The notes under the pieces are model-generated. The model searched no databases and was not told where the DNA came from. It saw nothing but the letters and a program-made list of their open reading frames with translations. A DNA stretch of 64,000 nucleotides from NCBI GenBank assembly GCA_016710235.1, contig JADJLG010000001.1:2779501-2843500 (forward strand), given 5' to 3'. The first letter of the stretch is position 1; the number at the start of each line of letters is the position of its first letter. This document shows, piece after piece, positions 38,713 through 47,650 of the stretch. The position numbers were made by a program, and so were the translations under genes. The stretch comes from Saprospiraceae bacterium. GTDB lineage: Bacteria > Bacteroidota > Bacteroidia > Chitinophagales > Saprospiraceae.

Positions 38713-38733
38713 GTCAAAACACTCCTTTTGACG
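38712..38733 (+). promoter_or_regulatory. Expression-platform hairpin next to the start codon
   Basis: CGTCAAAA and TTTTGACG form a perfect 8-bp stem with a CACTCC loop, ending four bases before the ATG at 38738. There is no T-run after it, so blocking translation initiation is more likely than termination. Confidence 0.6.
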
Positions 38734-38737
38734 AATT

Positions 38738-41179
38738 ATGCAGAGGTATTTATTTATTATTTCATTTTTAATTTCGGACTTTGTGTCATTTGGCCAATAT
38801 AAAATCATTGGTCACGTCATAGATTCTGATCAAAAGCCCTTTATTGGCCTCGAAGTCAATCTGACTCAACTACAGCTTAGCAGCCATACAGATGAGAAAG
38901 GGTATTTTTATTTTGAAAACATTCCAAACGGAAAATACGCTTTAGCAATTGATTATCAATATGATGTAGAGTATAGGACATTGGTGGTTGATGGTAGCAA
39001 TGTTTCAGAAGATTATATTTTAGAACGCAGGGTTCAGTTCGATGAAGTTCAAATTAGTGCCATCAATTGGGGTGCTGAGCGTAGCGCCAATAGGGTAGTA
39101 CTGGATTCTGAAAGCTTGATCCAACGAGATGCAGACAAAGAATTTATATACAACATGAATCATTTGTCTTCAGTGCTTTTGAGCTCAGATGCAGGGAATG
39201 GTATAGGCTATAGTCAAATCAGAATTCGCGGTATTGATCCTAGTCATTTGCAACTTAATATTAACGGTATACCGATCACTGATGCCGAATCCTCATTAAA
39301 CTATTATGTGGATTTTAGTGATATCATGTCGAGCGCTGAGCAAATTCAGATTTTCAAAGGAAACGCGCCATTGAGGTCCGGTCCGGGAGCATTTGGACCT
39401 GCAATTCAGCTCAACATCAATAAACTGCACTTGAAGCCATTTTTAGCTGTGAAAGTCGGTATAGGATCATACAATAGTCAAAAACTGAGCTTGGTGGCTA
39501 ATTCTGGTTTATTAGAAAACAAATACGAACTGGAAGGTCGTGTGAGTCTTCAAAATTCAGACGGTTTTATTCAAAGATCCGACTCTAGATTGAGGTCATT
39601 TTATCTCAGTGTTGCAAGAATACATCCTGTTTATTCCTGGCGGATAAACCTCTTGCATGGCAAAGAAACTACAGGGCAAGCATGGTTTGGGGTTCCAGAA
39701 AGTTTCCTAGAGGACAAGAAAAAAATTACTTTCAATTTTGCAGGCACAGAAGCTCCTAATGATCCTTATCATGATATAGATCAATATAAACAAAGCCATT
39801 TACAGTTTTTCTTCAACCGAAAGGTCAGAAAAAAAGGACAGTTCAATTTTACATATAACATCACTTATGGTAGAGGATTTTATGAAAATTATAAACAAGG
39901 ACAAAATTTAAGTGATTATAAAATTTATCATAAGGATTCTGCATCTGCTGATTTAATTAGACAAAAATGGTTGGAGAATATTTTTGGATTTACACAATTA
40001 GAATATAGAAATTCATTCACGAAAACCATCGATTATTCCATAGGTTTAACAGGTTCAATTTATTATGGAAAGCACTTTGGAATTGTGCCGACAGTATTTG
40101 TTTCTGAGCCTGAATATCTTAAGGATTTATACTATGATAATAACGGACTGAAACATGAAGTGAGCAGTTTCTTCAAAATACAGAAATTTTCTAAAGACAA
40201 GAATTGGATTTTTGGCGCTGAACTATTGTTCAAGACAGTTTCTTATTCAACACGGGGTAGTCATGACGATTATGGCAATATAACTTTACTATATAATACA
40301 AGTTACTTGAATCCTCTGGGTTTTATTCACTTTAATATTGGCAAACATATGACGCTAAGCGGAAGTATGGCTTATTACCAAAAGGAACCCTTTCGGGATG
40401 ATTTATTAAATAATCCCGGTGTTCGAAATGAAGAGTTGTTGGACATCGAACTTGGAGTAGTAGGGGAGCGTTCCACAATAAAGTGGAGTGTAAACTTTTT
40501 TGGGATGAACTATTTTGATCTTTTAGGATATTCCGGTAAACTCAATCAAGTGGGTGAACCAATACGGATTAATTTGCAAAATGCACTGAGGTCAGGCGTA
40601 GAATGTGATTTAACTTATAAACCAAGATGGGGTGAAAGCTATTTTTCTTTTCAGAAAAGCATTCATCGAACTCGAGAGTATTTGTTTTCATACCCAGTAT
40701 ATGATGACGATTTCAATGTCATCAGGAACCAGGAAATTGAAGTTAAAAATGCACCTTTAGCATATTCACCGGAAACCATGATGTTTTTCTCACAAAATTT
40801 AAAATGGAAAGGATTAAAATCATGGAAGACCGATTTCAGTATTGGATATGAACACAAATTTGTCGGACAGCAATATCTTGATAATTCAGGCCGAAATTCA
40901 GTTCTAATACCTTCTTTCAATTATGGAAATTTCTTTATTTTGGTAGATGGTTCCAAATGGTTTAAAAATCCATTGTCTTTAAAATTTGTGTTGAACAATC
41001 TTTGGGATCAAAAATACTCTTCAAATGGTTGGACATATACATACGGTACAGTCAATCCTATCAAGGACAATGATCCTTATATCATACAAAAAGATGCTGA
41101 TTTTTTGCACATAGCAAAAGCAATTTATCCACAAGCTTTGCGCCATTGGAATCTAAGTCTACATTGGTTAATACAATGA
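38738..41179 (+). CDS. TonB-dependent receptor, predicted thiamine/TPP uptake
   Basis: Outer-membrane receptor of 813 residues: signal peptide (YLFIISFLISDFVSFGQ), CarboxypepD_reg-like domain (YKIIGHVIDSDQKPFIGLEV), plug (YSQIRIRGIDPSHLQLNING, GNAPLRSGPGAFGPAIQLNI) and beta-barrel ending in WNLSLHWLIQ. Control by the TPP riboswitch just upstream predicts a thiamine-compound substrate; TPP-regulated receptors of this kind are known in Bacteroidota. The usual inner-membrane partner gene (pnuT) and a thiamine pyrophosphokinase are not adjacent: the next gene is on the other strand. The NadR-like kinase is upstream. The start is set by the riboswitch spacing. Confidence 0.92.
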   Translation: MQRYLFIISFLISDFVSFGQYKIIGHVIDSDQKPFIGLEVNLTQLQLSSHTDEKGYFYFENIPNGKYALAIDYQYDVEYRTLVVDGSNVSEDYILERRVQFDEVQISAINWGAERSANRVVLDSESLIQRDADKEFIYNMNHLSSVLLSSDAGNGIGYSQIRIRGIDPSHLQLNINGIPITDAESSLNYYVDFSDIMSSAEQIQIFKGNAPLRSGPGAFGPAIQLNINKLHLKPFLAVKVGIGSYNSQKLSLVANSGLLENKYELEGRVSLQNSDGFIQRSDSRLRSFYLSVARIHPVYSWRINLLHGKETTGQAWFGVPESFLEDKKKITFNFAGTEAPNDPYHDIDQYKQSHLQFFFNRKVRKKGQFNFTYNITYGRGFYENYKQGQNLSDYKIYHKDSASADLIRQKWLENIFGFTQLEYRNSFTKTIDYSIGLTGSIYYGKHFGIVPTVFVSEPEYLKDLYYDNNGLKHEVSSFFKIQKFSKDKNWIFGAELLFKTVSYSTRGSHDDYGNITLLYNTSYLNPLGFIHFNIGKHMTLSGSMAYYQKEPFRDDLLNNPGVRNEELLDIELGVVGERSTIKWSVNFFGMNYFDLLGYSGKLNQVGEPIRINLQNALRSGVECDLTYKPRWGESYFSFQKSIHRTREYLFSYPVYDDDFNVIRNQEIEVKNAPLAYSPETMMFFSQNLKWKGLKSWKTDFSIGYEHKFVGQQYLDNSGRNSVLIPSFNYGNFFILVDGSKWFKNPLSLKFVLNNLWDQKYSSNGWTYTYGTVNPIKDNDPYIIQKDADFLHIAKAIYPQALRHWNLSLHWLIQ

Positions 41180-41199
41180 ACCGTAATTTCAGAGCTAAG

Positions 41200-41853
41200 C
41201 TAAAATCTATAGGTCAATCCTGCTCTAAACGTTATCGGTAATTGAATTGTATTGTCTTCAGCTAAGAAATCGTACAGGATATAGATTTCGTATCCGAAAT
41301 CCGAATCTCCGGAACTGTTATAACCTAAGCCTCCATAGATATGGTCTTTTCTTACTCCGATTGTTTCGAGCTTGTTGTTTGAGGTAAGGTAGCCGGTCAG
41401 TTCTCGTGTCCATGCAGACTCGTATTCTCCATGAACAAAGAAAAGTTTGAAGAATTTTAGGCGGGTAAAAAGTCCTGCTCCAACGTCATGAATCGAAAGT
41501 TTCAATATTTCGCCATTATCAAATCTTGCATTGGTATATGAATAAGAAATCCTGGGACCTACAGACCAAAAGGATTTAATCTTATAACCTGCCATTGGAG
41601 AAAGAGATATATTAAACACTTGACCTGGTGCATTATTCGAAAGGTATGCACTGCTAAAACTCAATCCCAGGCCTCCTCCGAACCATACTTTTTCCTGCCA
41701 ATCAAAGCTTTTGGATTTTGACTTTTCTTTGCTCAATTGCTTCTTACTTTTCTGCGCATTTGCAGGTAGACAGAATAAAATACTTACGCCTGCAATAAGA
41801 ATTGCTACCCTAAATATTTTATTGATATGTAAATGCCTGATAATCAATAACAT
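41200..41853 (-). CDS. Predicted outer-membrane beta-barrel protein
   Basis: A 217-residue protein with a signal peptide (FRVAILIAGVSILFCLPANAQ), a short basic KKQLSKEKSKSKS stretch and then a run of amphipathic strands alternating with turns (VWFGGGLGLSFSSAYLS, VGPRISYSYTNARFD, LFTRLKFFKLFFVHGEYESAW, TFRAGLTYRF). The terminal Phe suits recognition by the BAM machinery. It looks like a small porin-like barrel of a type common in Bacteroidota; no function is known to me. It is convergent with the receptor gene, 20 bp away, and divergent from the metalloprotease. Confidence 0.8.
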   Translation of the reverse strand: MLLIIRHLHINKIFRVAILIAGVSILFCLPANAQKSKKQLSKEKSKSKSFDWQEKVWFGGGLGLSFSSAYLSNNAPGQVFNISLSPMAGYKIKSFWSVGPRISYSYTNARFDNGEILKLSIHDVGAGLFTRLKFFKLFFVHGEYESAWTRELTGYLTSNNKLETIGVRKDHIYGGLGYNSSGDSDFGYEIYILYDFLAEDNTIQLPITFRAGLTYRF

Positions 41854-41896
41854 AAAAAAATTATAAATTTAAATAATCTTAAAATAAAAATGAATG

Positions 41897-41904
41897 CAAA
41901 TTTA
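41897..41904 (-). promoter_or_regulatory. Candidate -7 box (TAAATTTG on minus strand)
   Basis: CAAATTTA on the plus strand reads TAAATTTG on the minus strand, 43 bases before the start of the barrel-protein gene. The flanks are AT-rich, so chance matches are likely. Confidence 0.35.
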
Positions 41905-41920
41905 ATTTTCAAAAATTGAG

Positions 41921-41928
41921 TATTTTCG
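41921..41928 (+). promoter_or_regulatory. Candidate -7 box TATTTTCG
   Basis: One mismatch to TAnnTTTG, 40 bases before the metalloprotease ATG in the divergent intergenic region. No clean TTG lies 20 bp upstream. Confidence 0.4.
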
Positions 41929-41968
41929 CATTTGCTAACTTTATTTCAGAAAATTAACAAAAATCTTT

Positions 41969-44900
41969 ATGCACAAAAGTTCCTTTTTTCTATTATTTCT
42001 GATCCTCTTGGGAGTTCAATTGAATGCCCAGAAGTTTTTTCCACTTCCACCAATGACACAATCCCAGGTTGAAGTTGATAAAGTTTTCAGAGGTGCAAAA
42101 ATGTTCTCTATTAACGTTTCTGATATCCAGAAAAGTTTACAAAGAAGGGGAAATCAGCAGAAACTTCATCTAGATTTTGATGGGCTGGTATGGGATTTGG
42201 ATTTATTTGAATTTGACATGATGTCTTCCGATTATAAGTTGCTTATTGGCAAGGATGGGGGAGTAGATGTTAGGAAGAAAGATCCTAATTTGAAATTTTA
42301 CAGAGGTTACAATAGAAGTTCTGACAATGGTGTAGCTTTCATAGCTGTTTCAAATGGTTTCTTATTAGGCTCCGTTAGACATGAAGGAAAATTATATTTG
42401 ATCGAGCCAGCTCGTTATACTGCTGGGAGTGCCGAGGATAATCAATTTTTAGTTTATTCTGAGGAAATGGTTATTCCTCATGAAAATGTGTCTTGCGCCT
42501 ATGACATGTACAAGTCAGAAATGGACAAGCATCGTGATTTTGGTGATGAACATGCTGGGAGAAGAGCTGGATGTGTTAGTGTGGAAGCAGCACTTGCGAA
42601 TGACATGACCATTTTTACATGGCAAGGAAATAATTCTACAAATGTGGAGAACTGGTGTTCAGGTATTCTGGCTTTGGTGGAGACGAATTATGATACAGAA
42701 TTTTCTACTGATGTAGAAATGTCAGTTTCTGCTATTTATGTAGCTACTAGTTCTGGGTCTGACCCTTGGAATTCTGTGAATAATATAAATACGCACCTGA
42801 ACACTCATCTCAGTTGGGCAAACGGTGGAGGATATGGTGGGGCAAGCTATGATTTTGCAACTGCATGGACAAGAAAGTATACTTCCGGAGCTGTTGGTTT
42901 GGCTTGGGTAGCAGTCGTTTGTACTTCGAATCGATATAATGTATGCAGTGCATACACTACGGCTTCAGGCACTTTACGTCAACTTCAAGCTCATGAAGTT
43001 GGCCATAATTTTGGAGCTGGACACGACGCAAGTGGTAGCCCATATATAATGGCTCCTGCAGTAAACGGTTCTAGTACCTGGTCTTCAGCTTCAATTACAG
43101 ATATTGATAATCACATTAATAGCAGGTGGTGCTTGGACCCTTGCAGCTCAGGGACACCTCCAACGGCTGGTTTTTCAGCTGATCCAAAGATCGGATGTGC
43201 ACCTTTGAAAGTAACTTTCAGAGATTTATCTATTGGCGCTCCAACTAGCTGGTTGTGGACATTTGACGGTGGATCTCCTGCAACTTCAACTGCTCAAAAT
43301 CCTGTTGTTACTTACTCCACAGGTGGATTATACAGTGTAACTTTAAAAGTGACTAATGGATATGGAGATGATGAGACTACTTTTACTGATTACATTCAAG
43401 TTTATGATGCAGTAGTTCCTTATTTTGAAGAAACTATCGATGGTAGGACGGTTTATTTCAATAATCAATCTTTGTTTGGAGACACATACAGATGGGAGTT
43501 TGGCGATAACACTTATTCTAATGAAGAGCATCCGGTACATGATTACCTCAAAGACGGTACATACACAGTTAAACTTAAGGTAACTAATTTTTGTGGTACC
43601 AAAGAGTATGTGAAAAAAATTATCATCGTGACACCACCGGTGCCTGATTTTGAAGCAGATACTATTTATGGTTGCACACCTCTGACAATTAGATTTAAAA
43701 ATCTCTCTTCAAACAATGTAACAAGATACGAGTGGGATTTTCCTGGAGGAGAACCAAATTTTTCTACCTTACAAAATCCCGTAATAACCTATAAATATTC
43801 TGATTCATTCTCTGTAAAGTTGACTGTAGTCAATACGAATTATACCGTAAGTAAGTATCGTAAAAATTATATATATGTAGATACAATACCGAAGTCGGCA
43901 TTTGACTTTAACCCTACCGGCTTGAATGTTAATTTTATTGAGAATGGAAAGCGCGGCAAGAATTATAAATGGGATTTTGGTGATGGTGGTACATCAATTT
44001 TAAAGAACCCAGACTATACTTATTCTGCTTCCGGGACTTATCGTGTACGCTTGATTACCGCAAATTCTTGTGGAAGTGATACAAGTTATCAAAATGTCAC
44101 AGTGACTAATGGTTTATATTCTGTGTTTGAGTCCAACGACAATAATTCATGTGCTCCTGCTACTGTACATTTTACTAACAAATCCCCAGGTGCTACTGCT
44201 TTCAAATGGACATTCCCAGGAGGAATTCCTTCCAGCAGTACCGATCCAAATCCTACTATTCTATACCAAAATGCAGGCAATTATAATGTTTCTTTAGAAG
44301 TGAGCGATGGTGTGGATTCGAAATTGTCTGCCCAACAAGATTTTGTAAAAATTAAAGCTTCTCCTGTATCATCGTTCAACTTTTCAGTGAAAGCTTATAA
44401 AGTTAGCTTCAATGACTTATCCACTGGTGCTAGTTCATATGAGTGGGCTTTTGGAGACCAAACCTTTAGCAATTTAGCAAATCCTACACATGAGTACGGT
44501 GCAGAAGGAGAGTATCAGGTTTCTCTTAAAGTAACAAATGAATGCGGTACACATACTTACAACGAGATTGTGGCCGTTTATCTCGTGCCAAAAGTTGATT
44601 TCTCTTCTAATACTATTAGCGTATGTGCTGGAAAAGAAGTTCAGTTTAATGATAAATCTTCCAGAGATGTAGTGGATTGGTCTTGGCAGTTTGGTGGTGG
44701 CGTACCTGCATTGTCAACCGAAAAAAATCCAAGTGTCACTTACTGGAAAGCCGGTTTGTACACAGTTAAACTTGCTGTAAAAAATTCAAACGGAACAAAT
44801 TCAGTTACAAAACCAACTACATCAAAGTTCTATCTCCAATTCGTTGCCCAGAATACTCTTCTGAGTATAAAGAATCTGGTGATGTTGATGGAGATCCAAT

Positions 44901-45174
44901 TGTTGATGCTAAACCAAGGGAAGTTCTATCTAACCGCTGGTCGATTGTACCAAATCCAAATTTCGGAAATTTTAATATTAGTTCTGAAGCTTCTGTAAAA
45001 GGAAATGTCGAATTTGAAATATATGATTTGTTTGGAAAGTTGGTGTATAAAAACCAAATTTCAGATCAAAATCAGGTATCAATTGATCAGGAGCAACTTT
45101 CTGGAGGCACTTATCTGCTAAAAATTAAACATGGTTCTGAAGTCAGTATCCATAAAGTCTTTGTTCAGAAATAA
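41969..45174 (+). pseudogene. Secreted zinc metalloprotease with seven PKD domains, frame break before T9SS tail
   Basis: Predicted extracellular reprolysin-type (M12B-like) protease. After a signal peptide (FFLLFLILLGVQLNAQ) and a propeptide, the zinc site HEVGHNFGAGHD is at residues ~342-353 with a Met-turn-like YIMAPA. Seven PKD domains follow (e.g. WLWTFDGGSPATSTAQNP, YKWDFGDGGTS). The frame then breaks: the continuous reading ends at 44998 with low-quality residues. Reading one base back at the AAAA of 44809-44812 restores TKTNYIKVLSP, then VPNPNFGNFNISSE, EIYDLFGKLVYK and a type A sorting tail ending at 45174. One added A gives 1068 residues. As written, the product lacks its secretion tail. 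It may be an assembly error, a true lesion or slippage. Confidence 0.85.
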
Positions 45175-45199
45175 AAAAATAGTCTAGGAAATACAAAAA

Positions 45200-45231
45200 G
45201 AGGAGTCCAATTGCGGACTCCTTTTTTTTTT
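45200..45231 (+). terminator. Rho-independent terminator
   Basis: AGGAGTCC (45201-45208) and GGACTCCT (45215-45222) form an 8-bp stem with a 6-base loop, followed by a run of T. It lies 26 bp after the restored metalloprotease stop, which supports that stop as the gene's end. Confidence 0.9.
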
Positions 45232-45431
45232 AGGCTGCACAAGAGATATTGGCTTTTTTATCATCTGCAAAATAAAAATACTGGTTAACATAATATAAAT
45301 TATAGGACAATAGCAAGGCCTGTAATTTAAAGTGCCTGTAAATTCAGATATGAATAGGCCATTATAGCAGTTTTTACATTTACTGATCAAATTCTGCTTA
45401 CCAGACAGCAGGACCGCTGGTTTATATAATA
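45232..45431. other. Intergenic region without recognised feature
   Basis: About 200 bp between the metalloprotease terminator and the end of a convergent gene. I see no convincing gene, RNA or promoter; a short minus-strand reading here runs through the terminator and is not credible. Confidence 0.5.
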
Positions 45432-46256
45432 TTAGTGTTCAAACAGAAATGATTTTTTCGTCAAGCCTGGAAAATCGTTTAAATTTAATTTAAGCAAAGT
45501 CAGATGATGGTACTTGGTCAATGCCTCTTTAAAAATTTCGGAAATTTGTATTTCCCATTGCTGCGTACTAATTTGTAAAGGAAAGATAACACTTGACGAC
45601 TTGGCACAATGGTGGAGGTAGATAATTTCATTCTGATTTGGTGATTCAAAACTGTCAAAATTTTGATTAACATAATATGTGATTTTTTTAACGCCAAGAT
45701 CGGCAACATGTTTTACAAGCGGCTCTAATTCAAAATCATTAATCTGGTGTATTATTGGACCTATTTCGGCAATGACAGGAATTCCCTTTGTGGAAAGAGA
45801 ATAAATCATCTTAAGGACAGCCTGAACAGGGAGCATTTCTTTTGAAATCATCTTACGAGTTGTCTCTTTAAGAGAGCAAATTTGAATTCTAACTGCAATG
45901 AGCTTTTTTAGTTGTAAAGCAGAAATACAATCTATAATTGAGGTAGATATCATCGATTTTACTTCCAGGATTACAGGATGTCGATAATATAGACATAGTT
46001 GAAGTATGTCAGTCAACTGCGATGTTGACATTTGTTTTTCGGAGTAAATTATTTCCAATGGCTCAACGTGATAATTTGGAGATCTCCACTTTTGTTTTAA
46101 ATTCATAAGTGTTTGAGAATCAATATTTTCAATTCTTTTATGATCCATAGAGCCTTTGTCCGGCATGTCATAAGTACATTTTTTATTCCGTTGGATGGTA
46201 GTTACAATCGGCATTGGCAATTCATTTGGAAATAAAAGAGTCGGTTTTATTGACAT
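45432..46256 (-). CDS. Radical SAM (PA0069-like) homologue lacking the Fe-S cluster motif
   Basis: The 274-residue protein follows the pattern of PA0069/spore-photoproduct-lyase-type radical SAM proteins over residues 50-195: LMNLKQKWRSPNYHVEPLEI, then YRHPVILEVKS (91-101), LIAVRIQICSLKETTRKM, and GIPVIAEIGPIIHQIND (158-174), which corresponds to the family's GIPVGVMxAPIIPGLND. The CxxxCxxC motif that binds the 4Fe-4S cluster, normally in the first ~50 residues as NPYRGCxHxCxYCYAR, is absent; the cysteines are scattered (27, 88, 110, 127). The TDPYQ-like substrate motif after EP is also changed to YSEKQ. It is therefore likely a pseudoenzyme. The reading frame is open and clean. The 137 bp upstream of the start do not hold the missing motif. 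Family assignment is by memory of the pattern. Confidence 0.7.
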   Translation of the reverse strand: MSIKPTLLFPNELPMPIVTTIQRNKKCTYDMPDKGSMDHKRIENIDSQTLMNLKQKWRSPNYHVEPLEIIYSEKQMSTSQLTDILQLCLYYRHPVILEVKSMISTSIIDCISALQLKKLIAVRIQICSLKETTRKMISKEMLPVQAVLKMIYSLSTKGIPVIAEIGPIIHQINDFELEPLVKHVADLGVKKITYYVNQNFDSFESPNQNEIIYLHHCAKSSSVIFPLQISTQQWEIQISEIFKEALTKYHHLTLLKLNLNDFPGLTKKSFLFEH

Positions 46257-46275
46257 ATAATGCTGAATTATTCGA

Positions 46276-46283
46276 CAAATATA
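46276..46283 (-). promoter_or_regulatory. Candidate -7 box (TATATTTG on minus strand)
   Basis: CAAATATA on the plus strand reads TATATTTG, matching TAnnTTTG, 19 bases before the start of the radical SAM homologue. It suggests that the gene is transcribed. Confidence 0.45.
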
Positions 46284-46345
46284 TTATAAATTTCTAAAAT
46301 ATGTAACTCATCTTTAGACATAAATTAAATTAAATATGATTTGCG

Positions 46346-46376
46346 TTGATTACTAATGAATTAGTGCGTATTTTTG
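46346..46376 (+). promoter_or_regulatory. Bacteroidota promoter TTG-N20-TATTTTTG
   Basis: TTG at 46346-46348 and TATTTTTG at 46369-46376, 20 bp apart, with the box ending 17 bases before the ATG of the first LEA-like gene. Confidence 0.65.
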
Positions 46377-46393
46377 CGTAAATCTATACAGGG

Positions 46394-47020
46394 ATGGGAA
46401 TCTGGAATTCGATTAAAAATTTATTTAGTAGTAAAAACACTGATTATGTCCCTGATTTAGGCAGCAATCCGGTAAAGCGTACACAGGTGAAAGAGGAGCA
46501 GTCCCCTACCCCTGTGCGTACTTTCGATTCAAAAGCTGATAGTTTCTATACAAAAGAATTCTCACTGGAATCAGAGAAAGTATCGGAGTCAGGGTTCAAC
46601 GGTAAAGAAGCGGTTGAAAAAGTGAAAAACTTTGTGACTGAAACCGGCAAAGAAGTCAAAGAACAAGGAGAATATTTATTTGGTTTGGCAAAGGATAAAT
46701 TAGACCAGTTAGACGAAAGCACTCAAGATTTTAGAAATCAGGCCAAAGCAAAAGCTAATGAGGTAGTTGAAAAAGTAGATGATTTCATTGATAAAACCAT
46801 CGAAAAAGGCAAAGAAATGGATGCCAAAGAAGCTGAGAAAGATATAGATAAAGATGGATTTGCAGATAAACCAATAAATTTTGGAGACAAGTTAAGCGAA
46901 AAGCACAGTGATTTTTTTGACAAGGCTGAGAAGTTTATTAAAAATCATGAAGCTACTCCTGAAAAAATCGACAATACAAAGACTCAGGCTCAAGATCGAT
47001 TGGAATTACCTAAAGAATAA
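46394..47020 (+). CDS. LEA-like charged amphipathic-helix protein
   Basis: A 208-residue, highly charged, cysteine-free protein with no signal peptide. The N-terminus MGIWNSIKNLFSSK is a short amphipathic helix that could touch membranes. Residues ~70-150 contain 11-residue-like helical repeats rich in Lys, Glu and Ala (VEKVKNFVTETGKEVKEQ, AKAKANEVVEKVDDFIDK), as in late-embryogenesis-abundant and YtxH/apolipoprotein-like proteins. The tail is acidic. I do not recognise a specific family. It is followed 26 bp later by a second protein with a similar start (MGIKNFFSGLFGK), so they form a pair, perhaps stress or envelope protectants; that role is inference. Confidence 0.78.
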   Translation: MGIWNSIKNLFSSKNTDYVPDLGSNPVKRTQVKEEQSPTPVRTFDSKADSFYTKEFSLESEKVSESGFNGKEAVEKVKNFVTETGKEVKEQGEYLFGLAKDKLDQLDESTQDFRNQAKAKANEVVEKVDDFIDKTIEKGKEMDAKEAEKDIDKDGFADKPINFGDKLSEKHSDFFDKAEKFIKNHEATPEKIDNTKTQAQDRLELPKE

Positions 47021-47046
47021 TCTGTTCAAAATCAAAATTAACAATA

Positions 47047-47625
47047 ATGGGTATTAAGAATTTTTTTAGCGGTTTATTTGGAAAAGCAAAGGAAACTGCT
47101 TCTACTGTAGTTGACAAAGCCGAAGAAATGGCTGACAAGGCTGCTGAAGAAATAAAAGAAACAAGCGCTGAGCTGAAAGAAAAAACAATTGAAGGTTATA
47201 ACAAAGCCAAAGACTGGACAAAGGAAGCAGTTGAGGAAGTGAAAGAAACCGGAAATGAATTGAAAGACAAAACCATGGAAGGTTACAACAAAGCTAAAGA
47301 ATGGACCAAGGAAGCAGTCGAAGAGGTTAAAGAAACTACAAGTGAGACAGTGGATAAGGTTCAGCAATCCGATATTTACAAAAAAGCCTCAGGATATGTG
47401 GATAAAGCAGTAGATTCGGCTTCTCAAATGGGTGCAAATATTGTAAACGAGGGTAAAGAATTTGTTTCTTCTGCTGAAGAAAAGATGAATCAGGTTACTG
47501 ACTCCATAAAAGAAAAATCCACTCAACTTATGGATAATGTGAAAGATAAATTCTCAGATGTTGCTGACGAGGAATCTGCAAAATCTCAAAACAACGAGGA
47601 ATCCAAAACGGATTCTAATTCATAA
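47047..47625 (+). CDS. LEA-like repeat protein
   Basis: A 192-residue, cysteine-free Lys/Glu/Ala-rich protein. It starts with an amphipathic helix (MGIKNFFSGLFGKAKETAS) like its upstream neighbour. Residues 42-99 are two near-identical 29-residue units of type ELK-[ED]-KT-x-EGYNKAK-x-WTKEAVEEVKET, which fold as amphipathic helices in LEA-like proteins. The C-terminal part is similar in character and ends in a Ser/Asn-rich acidic tail. Such proteins are usually disordered until dried or membrane-bound and protect proteins or membranes under stress; the function here is inferred only. It ends before a strong bidirectional hairpin. Confidence 0.8.
   Translation: MGIKNFFSGLFGKAKETASTVVDKAEEMADKAAEEIKETSAELKEKTIEGYNKAKDWTKEAVEEVKETGNELKDKTMEGYNKAKEWTKEAVEEVKETTSETVDKVQQSDIYKKASGYVDKAVDSASQMGANIVNEGKEFVSSAEEKMNQVTDSIKEKSTQLMDNVKDKFSDVADEESAKSQNNEESKTDSNS
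47170..47343 (+). repeat. Two tandem 87-bp coding repeats
   Basis: Units 47170-47256 and 47257-47343 encode 29 residues each, differing at only a few positions (KEK/KDK, TIE/TME, KDW/KEW, TGN/TTS). The low divergence suggests a fairly recent duplication that could vary in copy number between strains. Confidence 0.85.
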
Positions 47626-47650
47626 TATTTTGAGTTAAATTTTAATTCAC

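Noticed and set aside
38514..38717. A minus-strand reading across the riboswitch
   Set aside because: It crosses the TPP aptamer and the end of the NadR-like gene and has no recognisable features.
44807..44815. Programmed −1 frameshift in the metalloprotease
   Set aside because: The run has only four A residues and no following stem or pseudoknot was found, so an indel is more likely; slippage stays possible.
45184..45390. A 68-residue minus-strand reading downstream of the metalloprotease
   Set aside because: It runs through a Rho-independent terminator and its T-run and resembles nothing known.
47074..47367. A 97-residue Phe/Cys-rich minus-strand reading
   Set aside because: It is the antisense of the Lys/Glu-rich LEA-like repeats, which automatically reads as Phe/Leu-rich sequence.
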